Assembly (NCBI GenBank): GCA_900548275.1 | Contig: URJY01000032.1 | Coordinates: 1 to 23,600, forward strand | Source: an uncultured Opitutales bacterium | GTDB lineage: Bacteria; Verrucomicrobiota; Verrucomicrobiia; Opitutales; Intestinicryptomonadaceae | Reading direction: 5' to 3' | Length of the DNA: 23,600 nt | Shown here: positions 21,019-23,600 of the stretch, in pieces | Position numbering within the stretch: position 1 is the stretch's first letter | Layout: every line of letters starts with the position of its first letter | Notes under the pieces: generated by a model | What the model saw: the letters and a program-made list of their open reading frames with translations, nothing else | What the model was told of the DNA's origin: nothing | Database searches by the model: none | Position numbers and translations under genes: made by a program

Positions 21019-23298
21019 TTAGGGAAGTGCTTTCACGTGCCGTATAAGGAAGACAGCACCCTTTTCGGGTATAGATATTTCGTCGCCTTCTTTATACGTT
21101 TTTCCGCTTATCGCGTCCCTGTACTCGCCCTTCAAGTTCAGTTTGAATTGAACCGCGTACTTCGGGAAAATACCGACATAGCGCGAATCGCCGTAAACCG
21201 TGCAGTACTCGGGCGCGACAAAATCGACCTTTGCGGATTCCGCAATCTTGCGCAGCTTTTCGGGAGTAAGGAACGGAACGCCGCAAATGTAGTGCGTTTT
21301 GTCGCCGATTTTCTTCGAGACAAGCGCAACGCCGTCGAGCCCGTCGGCGTATTTCGCCAGAACCTTTACGCCCTTGCCCTCTTCGATTTTGAAGACTGGA
21401 TAGCCCCTTTTCTTGGCGGTTGCGCCGATGCCTTCGGCGAAATTGCGCGTTGCGTTGATTGTGCCCTCGAAGTCGCCGACGCCGACAATCGAGAATTTTT
21501 CGGGCACGTCCTCGACGGGGGTCATTTTCACGCCCGTAAGTTTGCGCGAATTTTCCATATCGAAGCCGTTTGGCGGACGAACCCCCGCGGCGTAGTTCCA
21601 GACAACCGCCGCGCCCTCGGGCAGACGCTTTTCGATTTTACGCCACATTTTCGGGGTCATCGCCACGGGATTTGCGAAGAACACCACTTTGTAGTTCGAC
21701 AAATCCACGTCCTTCAAGTCGGAGAGTCTGTAGTGTTCGACCTGCGCGCCGACGAGGTTTATGTCGGGATAGGTCTGGCGCAAAAGGTCGTCGTGCAGGC
21801 GGGCGTTCGGACGCATTGCAAGGAATGCGCGCTCGTCGGTGACGTAAAGGATTTGGGCGGAACGCTTGCCGCTTTTGTCGGCGCGGATGGGCGCGATTTC
21901 CTTTTCGATTTTCGTGACTTCGGCGAGAACGTCGGGCGTTGTGTACCAGTCGCCCTTCAAGTCCATCCACCAGAAACCTGCGCCAATCGACAGGTCTTTG
22001 GCGACTTCGCGCCACATTACGGTGCGCGTCTGCGACATGCTGTCGGACGAGAGGTTCGACATATCGCCCTTCTTGTAGGTGTGCGGCGGGTTGTCGAGCT
22101 CGTCGATGTAGAGTTTTTTGCGCGAGATGGACATTGCCGCGTTTTGGTAGCCCCCGGGGTCGCCCGCGAGGTTGCGCTCGTAGGCTTTGGGCGCGCAGAT
22201 GAAGTCGATATTTTCGCTCGCCAGAAGCTGGTTGTAGGCGAGGTGTCCGAGGTAGCCCGAGCGCGGAACGTTCATATAGTACCCGTAGAACGCGCCGACC
22301 GCCTTGCCGCCGCTCGCGTCTTTTGCGACTTTGCCGAACGAGTCGAGTGCGGTCGCCGTGCAATGGCTGAAGAAGTCTTCGATGTCCATGCAAAGCTGTG
22401 CGTCGGGCGAGTCGCGGAAGAAGTCGGCGGTGTTTTGCCAGAGGCTTTCCCTGCGTTCGGTCGACGGCATTTCGACGTTTTCGCGCGAAAGGTTGGGCTG
22501 GTTCCACGCCTTTGCAAGTGCCTCGTGCGAGCCGTATTTCTCCAAGCCCCAGTCGTAGAATCTGCGGCTGAACGCCTTGCCGTTGTCGCCCATATTGTAG
22601 CGCGTGCGGTCTTCCTCCCATCCGCGCCAGTTGGCGCACTCGCCCGCCACGCCGAATGCGATGTGGTAGCCGATGATTCTGTCGGCGTATTTCGATTTTT
22701 CAACGTGTTCGATGAATTTGCGCAGTGCGATGCTCGCGTCGGCAACCCATTTTTTCGACGCGAAGCTTTGCAAGCCAACCTTGAATTTCGGTCTGATTCC
22801 GTGGAAGTCGAATTCGCCCTTGTTGTAGAGGTCGGTGATTTCGGCGTTTGTGAGTTTGAAGGGGTAGAATACCGTCGCCTCTTCGGGGTTTTTCGCGCAC
22901 CAAGTCGGCGGAACGTTGAGTTTCACGCGCGGCATATAATATGCGTTCGGCGCGTTTTTGAAAATCGCTTCGAGCGACTTGTCGGTTTCGGTATAGTCGA
23001 AGAGGTCGTTGCCGAGCCAGCCCGTCGAAATGTTCGTCGTCATAATTTTGACGCCCGCATTCGACATCAGTTTGACGTAGTTTTCGGTCTTTGCGTCGGT
23101 CTGCGTTATCATCGCCGCTTTGCCCGATTTCAGCGCGGCGGGCGGATCGCACGGCCAACCGAGTTTACACCAGAACATCGAGTTGTTCACGACGACATCT
23201 TTGAATTTTTCGACATCCCATTTTGCCGCATTTTCAGCCGCGCAGGCAAACTGCGCCGCAACCGATGCAAGCGCGATATATATCAATCTCTTTCTCAT
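21019..23298 (-). CDS. Secreted glycoside hydrolase, GH42-like (beta-galactosidase-type) layout
   Basis: This 759-residue protein has a signal peptide (MRKRLIYIALASVAAQFACA). A TIM-barrel-like catalytic part spans about 30-430. A Rossmann-like domain follows (about 450-620, from SAQILYVTDERAFLAMR to VVWNYAAGVR), as in the trimerisation domain of GH42 enzymes, and then a beta-rich C-terminus. Candidate catalytic residues are E220 in GYHIAFGVAGEC and E400 in LYIDELDNP, the usual order of acid/base and nucleophile in clan GH-A. GH42 acid/base sites normally read N-E, while here it is G-E, so family and substrate are open. AAGGA lies about 7 nt before the ATG at 23298, a real Shine-Dalgarno sequence. 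Confidence 0.75.
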   Translation of the reverse strand: MRKRLIYIALASVAAQFACAAENAAKWDVEKFKDVVVNNSMFWCKLGWPCDPPAALKSGKAAMITQTDAKTENYVKLMSNAGVKIMTTNISTGWLGNDLFDYTETDKSLEAIFKNAPNAYYMPRVKLNVPPTWCAKNPEEATVFYPFKLTNAEITDLYNKGEFDFHGIRPKFKVGLQSFASKKWVADASIALRKFIEHVEKSKYADRIIGYHIAFGVAGECANWRGWEEDRTRYNMGDNGKAFSRRFYDWGLEKYGSHEALAKAWNQPNLSRENVEMPSTERRESLWQNTADFFRDSPDAQLCMDIEDFFSHCTATALDSFGKVAKDASGGKAVGAFYGYYMNVPRSGYLGHLAYNQLLASENIDFICAPKAYERNLAGDPGGYQNAAMSISRKKLYIDELDNPPHTYKKGDMSNLSSDSMSQTRTVMWREVAKDLSIGAGFWWMDLKGDWYTTPDVLAEVTKIEKEIAPIRADKSGKRSAQILYVTDERAFLAMRPNARLHDDLLRQTYPDINLVGAQVEHYRLSDLKDVDLSNYKVVFFANPVAMTPKMWRKIEKRLPEGAAVVWNYAAGVRPPNGFDMENSRKLTGVKMTPVEDVPEKFSIVGVGDFEGTINATRNFAEGIGATAKKRGYPVFKIEEGKGVKVLAKYADGLDGVALVSKKIGDKTHYICGVPFLTPEKLRKIAESAKVDFVAPEYCTVYGDSRYVGIFPKYAVQFKLNLKGEYRDAISGKTYKEGDEISIPEKGAVFLIRHVKALP

Positions 23299-23387
23299 TC
23301 AATTCCTTAATGCTATGTTAACAGATGTGCAGATGACACAAGGGAAAATAAAAAACAAAAAAAACGCAAACATTCAACAAAAAAACG

Positions 23388-23523
23388 AGGGCTGCAGCAA
23401 AGGCGAAGCCCTTGACGCCCGAACTCCGTTCGGGAGTTGTGATACTGCGGCGCGGCTATAGCCGTGCCTTTTGTGGATAAGTTCGCATTGCCTACGGCAA
23501 TGGCTTTGTTGATTCGAACTTAT
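23388..23523. repeat. Cluster of four consecutive stem-loops
   Basis: AGGGCT/AGCCCT (23388-23412), CCCGAAC-TCC-GTTCGGG (23418-23434), the palindrome CGGCTATAGCCG with a GGC/GCC extension (23449-23468), and a nested structure in which ATAAGTTCG/CGAACTTAT (23477-23485 with 23515-23523) encloses CATTGCC-TAC-GGCAATG (23486-23502). The spacing between hairpins is only 5 to 14 bases. Confidence 0.8.
23472..23480 (-). promoter_or_regulatory. Perfect DnaA-box match
   Basis: TTATCCACA on the minus strand equals the consensus DnaA box. It partly overlaps the outer arm of the stem-loop at 23477-23523. A single box can occur by chance. Confidence 0.3.
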
Positions 23524-23600
23524 TTTGGTAAATTTCGAAACCTGTTTTTTTAATGAAAAATGAATAATGAATTGCGCCGTACATTTATAACGGCGCAAGA

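Larger units (their letters stand above)
23299..23600. other. Non-coding region with a row of four stem-loops
   Basis: No gene is supported. A minus-strand frame of 74 codons (23374-23598) runs through the hairpins and ends in a sequence dictated by them, so I treat it as chance. The part next to the glycosidase (23299-23385) is A-rich leader and promoter space. Confidence 0.6.

Noticed and set aside
23374..23598. 74-codon minus-strand gene
   Set aside because: It runs through four hairpins, has no signal or domain, and no Shine-Dalgarno sequence.

Overview
The window looks like chromosomal DNA from a moderately GC-rich (roughly 55-60% by eye), diderm, anaerobe-type bacterium. The evidence is a secretin, a YidC with a large periplasmic domain, lipoprotein and Sec signal peptides, a thiH-type (anaerobic) thiazole branch, weak Shine-Dalgarno use and secreted polysaccharide-degrading enzymes. 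A member of the Verrucomicrobiota/PVC group is my best guess. That is an inference from gene content and style, not from a marker gene. No tRNA, rRNA, CRISPR array, transposase or phage gene is visible.

Layout. 1-2351 (minus): the thiazole genes thiG-thiH, plus the start of a further gene coupled to thiH. They lie downstream of a three-gene unit, coaX (type III pantothenate kinase), an exported TPR protein and a small helix-hairpin-helix-like protein (2094-4304), in which the genes overlap or nearly touch. A hairpin plus T-run sits directly in front of thiG. 4499-4756 (minus) is a small lipoprotein. 4927-12317 (plus) is a tightly packed five-gene operon of a type II secretion / type IV pilus-like machine: secretin (gspD-like), a small exported protein in the GspC/PilP position, the ATPase gspE, the platform protein gspF and a membrane-anchored TPR protein. 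No pseudopilin gene is seen. 12441-13976 (plus) is a secreted right-handed beta-helix glycoside hydrolase related to GH28. It is clearly poorer in GC than its surroundings and is closed by a strong hairpin that also ends leuC.

14149-19395 (minus) holds housekeeping genes: rpmH-rnpA-yidD-yidC (ribosomal protein L34, RNase P protein, membrane insertion factors), then yebC and leuC, with clear terminators in between. 19546-20367 (plus) is an AsmA-like membrane-anchored protein ended by a perfect 14-bp terminator hairpin. 21019-23298 (minus) is a large secreted glycoside hydrolase with a GH42-like layout.

The two notable non-coding stretches are 20368-21018 and 23299-23600. The first holds a 182-bp-period tandem repeat pair and a third, divergent relative. 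These carry nested stem-loops, and in the tandem pair a DnaA-box-like TTATCCCC motif lies in a loop. The second holds four consecutive stem-loops and one perfect DnaA-box match. I regard the stem-loop repeat family as the most promising undescribed element here. The T2SS-like operon together with two secreted glycan-active enzymes suggests, as inference only, export of polysaccharide-degrading enzymes.
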